DNA of 39,935 bases from Vreelandella rituensis. GTDB lineage: Bacteria; Pseudomonadota; Gammaproteobacteria; Pseudomonadales; Halomonadaceae. The notes beneath the pieces were generated by a model, which saw nothing but the letters and a program-made list of their open reading frames with translations, was not told where the DNA came from and did no database searches. Shown in pieces: positions 16,583-24,876 of this stretch. Position 1 is the first letter of the stretch. Each line of letters begins with the position of its first letter. The position numbers were made by a program, and so were the translations under genes. The stretch spans positions 1 through 39,935 of the forward strand of contig NZ_QPIJ01000026.1 in assembly GCF_003336665.1 (NCBI RefSeq). The letters run 5' to 3'.

Positions 16583-17793
16583 GCGCGGTTACCGGAAAGC
16601 CCGGCTAAACCGGGCAATCCTTTCCAGACTTCTCGTACCAGCTCAAGGTCATTGCGTTCGTCCAGTTCATGAACCACGCTTGCCCGGCCGACGATCAAAG
16701 GATCGACACTGCCAAGCCGTGCCACGTCCTTGTTGCGATAAGGCAAGTGATGCAACACATAGCGCATGCCGCTCAAGCGTGCCCGCTTCTTGCAATTCGA
16801 CTTGAGCACGATCCATGGCGCCTCGGCAGTATCGGTGTAAAAGAACATCGCCTCCTTGGCTCGAGTGTAGTCCTCCCACTTATCGAGCGAGGCGCGATCC
16901 ACAGGGCTTAACTTCCACTGTTTGAGCGGGTGCACTTCGCGCTCCTTGAAGCGACGGCGCTGCTCTTCCCGGCTCACTGAAAACCAGAACTTGACCAGGT
17001 AAATGCCCGAACGCACCAGATTGCGTTCAAACTCCGGCGCTTGGCGAATGAACTCGGCGTACTCTTCGTCGTCACAAAATCCCATCACCCGCTCGACACC
17101 GGCCCGGTTGTACCAGGAGCGGTCGAACATGACAATTTCACCCGCCGTGGGAAGGTGCTGAATGTAGCGTTGGAAATACCATTGACCTTTTTCGATATCG
17201 GTAGGCTTTTCCAGCGCCACCACCCGAGCGCTGCGCGGGTTCATGTGCTCCATGAAACGTTTGATGGTGCCGCCCTTGCCGGCGGCATCCCGCCCTTCGA
17301 ACAAGATGACCACCCGCGCTCCGGTTTCCTTGACCCAACGCTGCAGTTTCAGCAGTTCGACCTGGAGGTCATATTTCTGTTTCTCGTAGGTCTTGCGCCG
17401 CAGCCGGTTCTTGTAGGGATAGTTGCCATCACGCCAATTTTCCGCCAACTCATCGTCGGAATTGACCCCGGCGGCGGCCTTGGCGGCAACCTCTTCCTGT
17501 AGCAAAGCTCTGCGTAGCAATGCGACTTCATCCGGGGCCGCCCCTTCAATCACAGAGGAAAGGTCTTCCGCCAGGCGAGCCAGCTCCTTGCGTGTCCGCT
17601 TGGTCTTGGCTTGGCCGGAAATATCCCGTAAAGCGACTTCCAGCGACTCCTTGGCGCCTTCCGTTGCGTTCAATACATCATGTTGCTTGACGCCTGCAGC
17701 TGTTAGCTCGGGAGCGATATCGCCCCGCCCCACATCCAGGCGTGATGCCTCTTCACCTGCCAACGCTTTGTGATTAGTATTCTGCTGCGGCAT
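16579..17793 (-). CDS. ppk2: Polyphosphate kinase 2 (PPK2)
   Basis: A 404-residue enzyme that transfers phosphate between polyphosphate and nucleotides. Walker A EGRDAAGKGGT is at 166-176, Walker B/lid VMFDRSWYNRAGVERVMGF starts at 222 (Asp224), and PLKQWKLSPVD plus the NCKKRARL tail are PPK2 hallmarks. An N-terminal ~120-residue helical extension precedes the core, as in several longer PPK2 proteins. The spacing of motifs fits class I (polyP plus NDP to NTP), but class needs alignment. The gene stands alone on its strand. Confidence 0.94.
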   Translation of the reverse strand: MPQQNTNHKALAGEEASRLDVGRGDIAPELTAAGVKQHDVLNATEGAKESLEVALRDISGQAKTKRTRKELARLAEDLSSVIEGAAPDEVALLRRALLQEEVAAKAAAGVNSDDELAENWRDGNYPYKNRLRRKTYEKQKYDLQVELLKLQRWVKETGARVVILFEGRDAAGKGGTIKRFMEHMNPRSARVVALEKPTDIEKGQWYFQRYIQHLPTAGEIVMFDRSWYNRAGVERVMGFCDDEEYAEFIRQAPEFERNLVRSGIYLVKFWFSVSREEQRRRFKEREVHPLKQWKLSPVDRASLDKWEDYTRAKEAMFFYTDTAEAPWIVLKSNCKKRARLSGMRYVLHHLPYRNKDVARLGSVDPLIVGRASVVHELDERNDLELVREVWKGLPGLAGLSGNRA

Positions 17794-17988
17794 TACGGCT
17801 TCCTTTTACATTCAGTAATTTAGTGGTCTCTATTTTGCCACGACACCTGCAGCGTGCGGCAATTTACCTACGTCCAGTGTGACAAAGCTTACTTACCTCG
17901 TACTTGATTGGCATCAAGTTGCATGAAAAACCAGGGCCAGGTTTCTCGCTTGCATTTTTTCTGAACTCACCAAGACACTGCACAAAAG

Positions 17989-18291
17989 TTTCCGTCACCG
18001 GATCAGGATTATGAAAACCGCACACTGGATCTCAACGAACATCTGATCAAATAACCGGCGGCGACGTTCTATATGAACGCCACTGGTGACAACATGGAAG
18101 CATTGGGTATTCAGGCAGGTGATCTACTGGTGGTAGACCGTTCCGTGGAACCTCGGCCCGGTCATATTCTGGTGGCCCTGGTAGAAGGCGAAGTGATCAT
18201 GAAATACGCCTGGGCACTGCGTTGCAGCGACCCGAAAGTCTTGCAGAAACATTTTTTCGTGGTAATCGAAGCGTTACACCAGGCGTTGGAA
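17989..18291 (+). pseudogene. umuDC remnant (decayed DNA polymerase V operon)
   Basis: Reading one frame from 17989 gives FPSPDQDYENRTLDLNEHLI, K, a TAA stop (18052-18054), then PAATFYMNATGDNMEALGIQ and on through DLLVVDRSVEPRPGHILVAL. This is the UmuD peptidase region. The nucleophile of the G-D-S-M motif is Asn here, so self-cleavage would be lost even without the stop. From about residue 46 after the ATG at 18073 the frame changes abruptly to DPKVLQKHFFVVIEALHQAL, which resembles an internal UmuC segment (E. coli IRKHFNVVLERTVREL). An internal deletion joining umuD to a umuC piece explains this. The umuD part is confident, the umuC part less so. Confidence 0.8.
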
Positions 18292-18336
18292 CGAGCTGCC
18301 GCACGTCGTATAAGCCATATATGCCGCATAAACAGC

Positions 18337-19560
18337 TCAGGTATAAACCGATGCTTTGGCGGCGGCATCGAGTTGCTGAGCGGTCTGATCGACACCGCGC
18401 AGCCACAGCAGCAGCACCGCTCCCAAGGCGACAAAACCGGCTGCCAGCCACAACCCCAGCCCATAATGGCCGGTACGTTCGGCAATCATGCCCGTCAATG
18501 CCGGGGCAATGATCTGAGCCGCCCCGTAGGCCAGTGTCATTTGACCCATCAGTCGCGCCGGGCTGGAAGGATAAAGCCTCCCCGCCATGGTCAGCACCAG
18601 GCTCACACAGCCCAGGAAGGTACCCCCGTAAAGCACCGCACTCAGCAGCACGCCAAAAAGGCTTGTGGTGAGCGCCGGCAACAGAATGCCCACCACTTGA
18701 ATCAGCATGGCAAGCACCAAGGCACCCAAGTAACCAATTCGCCGCGCGATCAAGTCCCAGAGCATGACCGCAGGCGCCGCCGCCAAGCCTACCAACGCAA
18801 AGACCCAGTTGCCGGTGCCCACCAACGATGGTTCACGCTCCACAATGGTGACAATGAAGGTGGCACTTATCACGTAGCCGTAACCTGCACAGAAGTAGGC
18901 GGCCATCATCAAGCGCATGAAAGTGGACGTAGGCGGTGAGTCCTGGCTGGTCTTGTGTTGCGCGGAAGCGGCGCTGACCGGTTCGGGGCGCGGCAACCAG
19001 CGCCATGCCGGTATCAGTAACACCACGGCCAGCGCGGCAAATCCCCACCACTGCGCTTGCCAATCAAGCGACAGCTGCACCATGGCTTCAACCGCCAAAG
19101 CGGCGACGACGATACCCACCCCGACCCCGGCAAAATGTACACCCAGTTCACCGCGCTGCTGATGACGAATCAACCAGTGCAATATCAACCCGGAAGCCAG
19201 CAGCATCGAAGCGGTGCTCGAAAGCCCGGCAAAAAAACGCAACCCCGCCCATACCCAGAAATGCTCGGTCAACGCCATTCCAGCCGTGGTGATCACCGCC
19301 AGTATCAAGCCTGCCCGGTAAAGCGTATCTTTCAATTGAATGTTGCGGATGGAGGCGGCAATCACCGCCCCCAACATGTAACCGGAGTAATTGAGCGCCG
19401 CCAGCCAGCCACCATCGGCATCCCCAATCCAGGTTTGCTGCTGCATAACCGGCAAGAGCGGTGTGTAGGCAAAACGCGCCACGCCAATACACAGAATCTG
19501 ACTGAAGATGCCCGCCAGCAATACCTTGAAACGTCGAGAATGAATATCCAACGCCACCAT
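18337..19560 (-). CDS. MFS transporter, YbfB/YjiJ-like
   Basis: A 407-residue, 12-segment major facilitator. The N-terminus (RRFKVLLAGIFSQILCIGVARFAYTPLLPVMQQQT) matches the YbfB/YjiJ family, which is related to sugar and aromatic-compound transporters of unknown substrate. The ATG at 19560 has AAGGAG 8 bp upstream and is chosen over an upstream in-frame start at 19650, because that extension would be encoded by the IS end. The IS200/IS605 right end lies ~45 bp before this start, so the native promoter has probably been displaced. Confidence 0.9.
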   Translation of the reverse strand: MVALDIHSRRFKVLLAGIFSQILCIGVARFAYTPLLPVMQQQTWIGDADGGWLAALNYSGYMLGAVIAASIRNIQLKDTLYRAGLILAVITTAGMALTEHFWVWAGLRFFAGLSSTASMLLASGLILHWLIRHQQRGELGVHFAGVGVGIVVAALAVEAMVQLSLDWQAQWWGFAALAVVLLIPAWRWLPRPEPVSAASAQHKTSQDSPPTSTFMRLMMAAYFCAGYGYVISATFIVTIVEREPSLVGTGNWVFALVGLAAAPAVMLWDLIARRIGYLGALVLAMLIQVVGILLPALTTSLFGVLLSAVLYGGTFLGCVSLVLTMAGRLYPSSPARLMGQMTLAYGAAQIIAPALTGMIAERTGHYGLGLWLAAGFVALGAVLLLWLRGVDQTAQQLDAAAKASVYT

Positions 19561-19612
19561 TTTGCCTCTCCTTGAATGCTTTGTGCTTATTATATTCACT
19601 ATTGATGAACTA

Positions 19613-19644
19613 CCACGCCTAAGCGGCTGCGCCGTTAGACGTGG
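19613..19644. repeat. Right-end subterminal hairpin of the IS200/IS605 element
   Basis: CCACG (19613-19617) pairs with CGTGG (19640-19644), with further inner pairing of TAAGCGG with CCGTTA. It overlaps the tnpB stop codon. In this family the right end also supplies the TnpB guide-RNA scaffold, so a residual reRNA could be made from the minus strand here. Confidence 0.65.
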
Positions 19645-20956
19645 CTTCACTCGCTCGTTGGCGAGCTTCCAATGTCAACGGGTGATCAATGTGCGTAATT
19701 GACATGGGCGTGTCCACAACGCCCTTACCGGCTTTGAGATAGGCGTTGACCCACGCATCACCGATTACTTTTCGCATGATATTCGCGCTACCGTTCACAT
19801 CAGCATTGATAAGCCGACCTTGGGAGGCACGGTAGAGACCTCGTTTTACTCGCCGTCCACTCAACCGGTATTTTTCCATCCGTCCTTTTTCATAGGCAGG
19901 AATCGCATCCAGATATCCAGATCAAGCGCGCTGGCTTTGCTGGTGTATGACTCCTCGATGAGCGTCACGGCAATGCCCATCTCGTCCGCCTTGTAGCGGA
20001 TCATCTCGATCAGCTTGGCGTGCGGGATGGTGGCGAACGTCTGATTGTTTACCTTTCCGGTATTAACGTTCTGCTTCCAGCCAGGATTGCGGCCGATAAT
20101 GATGTGGTCCGTTCGAGTGCGAAGACACTCGCTGACAATCCAGTGACTGACTTTATGGAAGTAATCATGCAGGGCGCAATAGCGCTTTCTGACCTTGGAT
20201 GGAATGTGCTTCTGTTTGCCTTTCTTGGCGAGCCCGGCCTTATTCTTGTTGTACATGGCATTGATCGACTTGATTACCTTGCCCTTGATCAGAACAGGAC
20301 GATAGTCCGGCTGATTGGAGACGAGAGCTACAAGGTTGTCGATACCGATATCAATGGAAAATGCACGACGCATGTCAAGTAAGGTGGTCGGTGGCGGTAA
20401 CCTCCTTTTAATAGCCGACTTCAATGCAGAACGATTTGCCCAGTGGAACGATTCGGATGTCCGTGACAATCGCCTTGTCCGCCTTTTCGTTGAACGGTTG
20501 ATGCTGACAAACCGTGGTCTTGACCGGCTGGAAGCCAACTGTCCTGGCACCGCTCAAGTGGATCATGCCGTCGACTATTTTATAGCCATTGCGATTGACG
20601 ACATAGGTGCGTGCGCCCTTCGAGTAACCGGGGATTCTCGGACACGCCTGGTACTTGTGAGGGTTGATCTTGAAATCGTCTTTCGCCGCGAGCCAGCTCT
20701 TCCAGGCGTCGCCGACTATCTGCGTTATCCGCTGAGCACCGGCGGAGGGGAGTAGCTGATAGACGTCCTTGTGCTCTTTCTTCAGCAGCTTGTCGGCCTG
20801 GCTGGCACTGATCGGTGCCTCGGCGAACAGCGCCTGACGCATGTAATAGAGCGTGGCGTTAGCCACTTTTCTCGCGGCCGAACAATACCGATGGCAGGCC
20901 AGGTAGTTGGCGTGACCAGGGCGGATCATGATGCGTTCGACGCGACGGACAGGCAT
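19619..20956 (-). pseudogene. tnpB: Frameshifted TnpB (RuvC-like RNA-guided nuclease)
   Basis: Three reading frames together make one TnpB: an N-terminal part (20956 to 20408, starting MPVRRVERIMIRPGHANYLA), a middle part (about 20410 to 19861) and a C-terminal part (19879 to 19619). The breaks are near 20410 and near 19880. All three RuvC acids survive: Asp in FSIDIGIDN, Glu in LIEESYTSKAS and Asp in NADVNGSANI. No CxxC zinc finger lies between the last two, as in one TnpB lineage. Two separate frameshifts make programmed shifting unlikely, so this is a pseudogene. Confidence 0.88.
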
Positions 20957-21006
20957 GGATTGGCCCACTGTGACAATTGAACTAACATTAGCGGCAAATA
21001 ATATTA

Positions 21007-21429
21007 GTGTCAATATCAACGACTACGTTAAGATCGCAACTACATTGTGTTTTTAATCTAAAGCGTCATTTAGTGTTAGTGAGCGCTTATCGGCGAGAGG
21101 TGATTACATCGGCGATCATGGATGACCTGGAAATACACATCCGCCGCGTTTGCGAGATGTCCGACGTGGGTGTGCTGGAATTTTCGGGTGAAACGGATCA
21201 TGTCCATATCCTGCTGGCGCTTCACCCCTCCGTCATGCCAGCCAAGCTGGTCAACAGCATCAAGACCTTGACGAGCCGGCGGATCAGGAAAGACCATTGG
21301 GAAACAATCAAGACACAGCTCTGGGGCGAGCGCTTCTGGTCCAGGTCGTACTGCGTGCTCAGCGTGGACGATGGTGCGAACACGGAGATCATCAAGCGCT
21401 ACATCCAGAACCAGACCTGGCCGTCCTGA
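21007..21429 (+). CDS. tnpA: IS200/IS605 TnpA (Y1 HUH transposase)
   Basis: A 140-residue single-strand DNA transposase. The HUH motif is His65-Val-His67 (DHVHILLALHP). The catalytic tyrosine is Tyr132 in EIIKRYIQNQ. The LHCVFNLKRHLVLVSAYRR opening is family-typical, although the extreme N-terminus is slightly unusual and the true start may be a few codons inside. It is full length with no visible damage, so the element may still be mobilisable. It is divergent from the broken tnpB. Confidence 0.93.
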   Translation: MSISTTTLRSQLHCVFNLKRHLVLVSAYRREVITSAIMDDLEIHIRRVCEMSDVGVLEFSGETDHVHILLALHPSVMPAKLVNSIKTLTSRRIRKDHWETIKTQLWGERFWSRSYCVLSVDDGANTEIIKRYIQNQTWPS

Positions 21430-21448
21430 CGGACAGCGCGCTATCCAT

Positions 21449-21465
21449 CCACGCCCAATGCGTGG
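21449..21465. repeat. Left-end subterminal hairpin of the IS200/IS605 element
   Basis: A perfect 6-bp stem CCACGC/GCGTGG with a 5-nt loop, 20 bp after the tnpA stop. The stem sequence matches the outer pairs of the right-end hairpin, as expected for TnpA recognition sites. Confidence 0.65.
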
Positions 21466-21505
21466 CTTGGACGTGGAATTCCGCGCAAAATGTTAAAGAC
21501 AGCGC

Positions 21506-21979
21506 TTAAAAAGACGTTTTGTGGCCCAGGGCCACGAGCACTTTTCGCACCCGCTCCTCGGTACTCAACGCCGTAGTGTCTTCCAGTCCGCCGAAATCAC
21601 CGCGTAGCGCCTTCAGTGCATAGCGCTCAAGATCGATTTCCGAGGAGGTTCGAATGCCTCGCTTACGCAGAATCACAATAGGCGGGCACCACCCCTGCAA
21701 TGCATGTTGCAGTAGAAACCCCGACACAGCGGCGGGTAGCCACAACCAGCGCCGGTAGCCTGCAGCGGCCAACGTGATGCCTATCAGGTTGAGGGTGGAC
21801 GCATTGGCCTCAAGCGTGCGCTCTATATCCCACTCTTGTTCGAGCTCATAGAGTCTCTGTTCTATTTTATGAGGATTTTCAGCGAAATAGGCTATATTTT
21901 CTTCTGTTTTCTGCTGGATTTCCCGATTGACGCTTTCAGCAGTATTACGCTCTACCCGAGACGTCGTGGACGGCAACAT
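21506..21979 (-). CDS. YgaP-like (DUF2892) membrane protein
   Basis: 157 residues from the ATG at 21979, which has a strong AAGGAGG site; upstream in-frame residues are rejected. A charged N-terminal helical part (to ~60) is followed by two membrane segments (STLNLIGITLAAAGYRRWLWLPAAVSGFLL) and the HALQGWCPPIVILRKRGIR motif, close to the GWCP signature of the YgaP/DUF2892 domain. A ~45-residue cytoplasmic tail follows. No rhodanese domain is present, unlike YgaP itself. Function unknown. It lies immediately beside the IS left end. Confidence 0.82.
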   Translation of the reverse strand: MLPSTTSRVERNTAESVNREIQQKTEENIAYFAENPHKIEQRLYELEQEWDIERTLEANASTLNLIGITLAAAGYRRWLWLPAAVSGFLLQHALQGWCPPIVILRKRGIRTSSEIDLERYALKALRGDFGGLEDTTALSTEERVRKVLVALGHKTSF

Positions 21980-22126
21980 GGTGTCCTCCTTATTGATCCA
22001 TAATGTCGGTGATGTCAGGTTTTTTCTGCCTACCGCTAACTGGCTTGTGCGGAACTTTCCCCGTGTAAATGCGATAGCCATCTCACTATAGAAGGAGATG
22101 GCACAACGCGCTCAGCGTGCCCGGTT

Positions 22127-24079
22127 TCATTTATATGGATTGCGCTTTGGGGCAGGAAAGGTCACATCGAAGCCCCGGGCATCAAGTTGTCGGATATTGC
22201 TCGGGCGTCCCTGGTTGTCAAAATCCACCAGTCCGATGCCCGAGCCATTCCACAGGCGCTCGCCGGCTCTTGCCCGATCAGGGTCGCGGGGATGAATTTC
22301 CAGGCGTCGGCGTTTTGTGAACCAGTTAAGCGGAGACCAGGGGGCGTAAAGCCAGCGATTGAGCCGATCAAACCAATCAAGCAGTGTCTTCGGGAAGGCA
22401 TTCTTGATGCCACTGGAGGTAATCTGCCAAAGCCGGGGCCCCTTCTCGCGCAAACGACGAAGGTAAATGTCATAGACAAAGGAATAATGCACGTCCCCGG
22501 AAAGGACCACATAGTTACCCGGGGTACGGCCGTGGCGAAAGATGTTGAGCATCACATTTGCAGCGCCGCGATGCGCCATCCAGTTTTCGGCATCCACCAG
22601 CAGCGGCTTTCCAGCCAAGGTAAACATCTTCTGGATAGTTTCGATCAACTTGACCCCGAACATGGGGGCCGGCGACACAATGATCACCGAGGGCGCATCC
22701 AGCATGGCATGTTGCAATTCCGTCAGAGACTCCCAGTCCATCAATCCTGAAGGATGCCCCAGGTTGCTTTCACTGCGCCAACGACGGGTGCGAGTGTCGA
22801 GCACCAGCAACAACGGCGTCCCCGGCACCTGGTAATCCCAGCCCTGGAAATCCAGCAGTCGCTGGATATGCTCGTCATGCGCCAGCGCAGGCAGCCAGCC
22901 CTGTTCGTCCTTGGCTTGCTCCAGCAAGGTAGCCAGGTTGTTTATCGGTTCAGCAAGTCGATCCGGGTCGTTACCCCACCCTTGACAGAGCAGATAGCCC
23001 ATTAAAGCGTTACCGATAATCCGTTTCGAAAAAGGATGGCCATAGGCTGCATTTTCCCAGTCCGGTGTAAGATTCCAATCATCGGTAACATCATGATCAT
23101 CAAATATCATCAGGGTCGGCAAATGCGCCAGTAGCCGAGCGCAGGCAGGCAAGCCTTCCACGAAGCGCTCGATAATTGCCCGTTCCCGTTTGAATAACCC
23201 GAGATCGTTTTCATTCAATGGTGGCTCCGCCAGGTTGATCAGTCGCCAGGGCGTTGGCGACCACACAAGCAGATACATGGCGATGACCTCGGCGAAGGTG
23301 ATCAAGTGATTCTGGGCGTTCGCCGAGGTAAAGACGGGCTTGCGCACTCCGCCGAAGAACCGTTCACGCAGGGCCGTGCTGCTCTCGACATCGGGCAGCA
23401 ACGCTTCGCGGCGGTAATAGGTCGCAGCAGCGCTATACAGCGCCTGGCTATCAGCAACCGTGGCGCCGGCCAAAGGTTCGTCGAATAGTTCCAAACGGTG
23501 AATTAGTGCATGAATGGCAGCCAGCATGGGGCCTGCCACATCATCAGCGTAGACTTGGTCGCCACTCATCAATAGCCAAGCGGGCCATTCGCTTGGCGTG
23601 TCGCATCGCTCGGCCAACCAGCTATCGGCTCTGACCAGGCCATCCGGGCCATCGTAATGCGGCTTGCGGCAAGAGCCGTGCAATAAGCGATGATGTTGCT
23701 CTGCAATCACGAAGCCAGGGTAACCAGCACCTTGTTGGAGTAAATGAGGCGCCCAGCCGGCAATACCGGTTTCGCCCTCGGCATGGATGATTTTAAGGTC
23801 ATAATCAATACGGACCCCGGTAGGCAAGGGAGTCGCCAGGCTGACATCGATCAGATGCAACCAGGCATGGCGACCAAGCGGTATGCGCCTGAGCCGCTCG
23901 GCCTTGAGATTCAACCGACGCGGGGGCTTTCCCGCAGGTTGCAACAACAAACTAAGCTCAAGAGCACATGAGCCCACCAACCAGATCAGCAGGCGTTTTG
24001 GCGTGATGCGTCTTAATAAGGGACCCGCTAAAACATCGGGCAGCGGTTCATGAAAGGAATCGAAATCGGTAGATGTCAT
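22127..24079 (-). CDS. PhoD-like metallophosphatase
   Basis: A 650-residue protein of the alkaline phosphatase D / PhoD-like metallophosphatase group. Visible motifs: GSCRKPHYDG (135-144), MSGDQVYADD (171-180), MIFDDHDVTDDWNLTPDW in the middle and VVLSGDVHYSFVYD near the C-terminus, giving the Asp/His/Asn metal ligands. There is no Tat signal (no twin-arginine/hydrophobic leader), unlike classical PhoD, so it is probably cytosolic. The substrate is unknown; phosphodiesters are plausible. It is alone on its strand, divergent from cspA. Confidence 0.86.
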   Translation of the reverse strand: MTSTDFDSFHEPLPDVLAGPLLRRITPKRLLIWLVGSCALELSLLLQPAGKPPRRLNLKAERLRRIPLGRHAWLHLIDVSLATPLPTGVRIDYDLKIIHAEGETGIAGWAPHLLQQGAGYPGFVIAEQHHRLLHGSCRKPHYDGPDGLVRADSWLAERCDTPSEWPAWLLMSGDQVYADDVAGPMLAAIHALIHRLELFDEPLAGATVADSQALYSAAATYYRREALLPDVESSTALRERFFGGVRKPVFTSANAQNHLITFAEVIAMYLLVWSPTPWRLINLAEPPLNENDLGLFKRERAIIERFVEGLPACARLLAHLPTLMIFDDHDVTDDWNLTPDWENAAYGHPFSKRIIGNALMGYLLCQGWGNDPDRLAEPINNLATLLEQAKDEQGWLPALAHDEHIQRLLDFQGWDYQVPGTPLLLVLDTRTRRWRSESNLGHPSGLMDWESLTELQHAMLDAPSVIIVSPAPMFGVKLIETIQKMFTLAGKPLLVDAENWMAHRGAANVMLNIFRHGRTPGNYVVLSGDVHYSFVYDIYLRRLREKGPRLWQITSSGIKNAFPKTLLDWFDRLNRWLYAPWSPLNWFTKRRRLEIHPRDPDRARAGERLWNGSGIGLVDFDNQGRPSNIRQLDARGFDVTFPAPKRNPYK

Positions 24080-24386
24080 TTACGACCTGTACTATTAATG
24101 TCTGTCATGGCGGCTCACGGCGACGCGGCAAACACCTAGGCTAACAACCGGCCTTGGCACTGGAGCAGAGCTTATCAGCGAGACAGCATCAGGTCCTCTT
24201 TCAATTAAGTTGACATCACCCCACAGATGTGAGAATCTTACTGCCAGTTGGTTAGCAAGTAGTGAATATTGACAGTTGTAGTCGATTCTTTCGGTGGTCT
24301 GGTCATATCCCCTTGTTCTACCCGCTACACTTCGGGGCAACACCCGGCAACTTGTATTATAGCGCTAAGCGCAAAGGAATCATCAC
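24080..24386 (+). other. Intergenic region, cspA leader
   Basis: A 307-bp stretch with no convincing gene. It must hold the promoters of the divergent phosphatase and cspA. A TATTAT (24355-24360) is a possible -10, but no good -35 lies 16-18 bp before it. A TTGACA (24269-24274) has no matching -10. The cspA ribosome site AAAGGAA is at about 24373-24379. Confidence 0.4.
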
Positions 24387-24590
24387 ATGGCAACTGGCAC
24401 AGTTAAGTGGTTTAACGACGCTAAAGGTTTCGGCTTTATTACTCCTGCTGACGGCGGCGACGATCTGTTCGCTCACTTCTCAGAAATTCAAGCTGAAGGC
24501 TTCAAATCCTTGCAAGACGGTCAAAACGTCTCTTTTGACGTGACCCAAGGCAAGAAAGGCCTCCAAGCTTCAAATATCCAGCTCGCCTAA
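24387..24590 (+). CDS. Cold-shock protein (CspA family)
   Basis: A 67-residue single-stranded nucleic-acid binding OB-fold protein that acts as an RNA chaperone. It has RNP1 KGFGFI (13-18) and RNP2 LFAHF (27-31), and full family length. The start is ATG with AAAGGAA 7-8 bp upstream. A strong terminator follows 38 bp after the stop, so it is monocistronic. Which paralogue it is cannot be told from the sequence. Confidence 0.97.
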   Translation: MATGTVKWFNDAKGFGFITPADGGDDLFAHFSEIQAEGFKSLQDGQNVSFDVTQGKKGLQASNIQLA

Positions 24591-24628
24591 CTATCCCTTA
24601 GTTACGAGCTTCGAGCCGAAAGGCTTCG

Positions 24629-24665
24629 AAAAACCAGGTCCGCTTATGCGGGCCTGGTTTTTTTT
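24629..24665 (+). terminator. Intrinsic terminator after csp gene
   Basis: A 15-bp stem (AAAAACCAGGTCCGC with GCGGGCCTGGTTTTT, one G-U) with a TTAT loop, then a run of eight T. A classic rho-independent terminator. Confidence 0.95.
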
Positions 24666-24766
24666 ATGCCTGTTTACCAACCTTGCTTGCCAAAACAACC
24701 GTAACCGCTCAAACGGCATGCAACGCATTCAAGTCTCCCCAGCACCCATTGCAATCTGGCAAACTG

Positions 24767-24836
24767 AACACATAGTCATTAATACATGGTTATCAACACA
24801 CGGTTACCAATACATAGCTATCAATACATAGTTACC
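24767..24836. repeat. Five 14-bp tandem repeats upstream of the peptidase gene
   Basis: Units start at 24767, 24781, 24795, 24809 and 24823, with consensus AAYACATRGTTAYC. The array is AT-rich and ends 40 bp before the downstream ATG, so it occupies the promoter or leader of that gene. One unit junction reads TTATCAACA, near a DnaA-box sequence, but no origin features accompany it. Confidence 0.9.
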
Positions 24837-24876
24837 AACATCCCGTCTCCCTGAACCAACGAAAAGAGTAAACCCC

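Larger units (their letters stand above)
19605..21490. mobile_element. IS200/IS605-family insertion sequence
   Basis: Divergent tnpA (plus) and tnpB (minus) with subterminal hairpins at both sides sharing a CCACG/CGTGG stem (19613-19644 and 21449-21465). This is the IS605-type layout. Exact ends are estimated, since this family makes no target duplication or terminal inverted repeat. tnpA is intact; tnpB is broken. The element sits between the MFS gene and a YgaP-like gene. Confidence 0.88.

Noticed and set aside
18292..18939. Continuation of the umuD-remnant frame
   Set aside because: Past ~18291 it has no recognisable content and runs antisense to the MFS gene.
24767..24836. Replication origin iterons
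   Set aside because: Only one near-match to a DnaA box, and no dnaA, rep or partition gene nearby.
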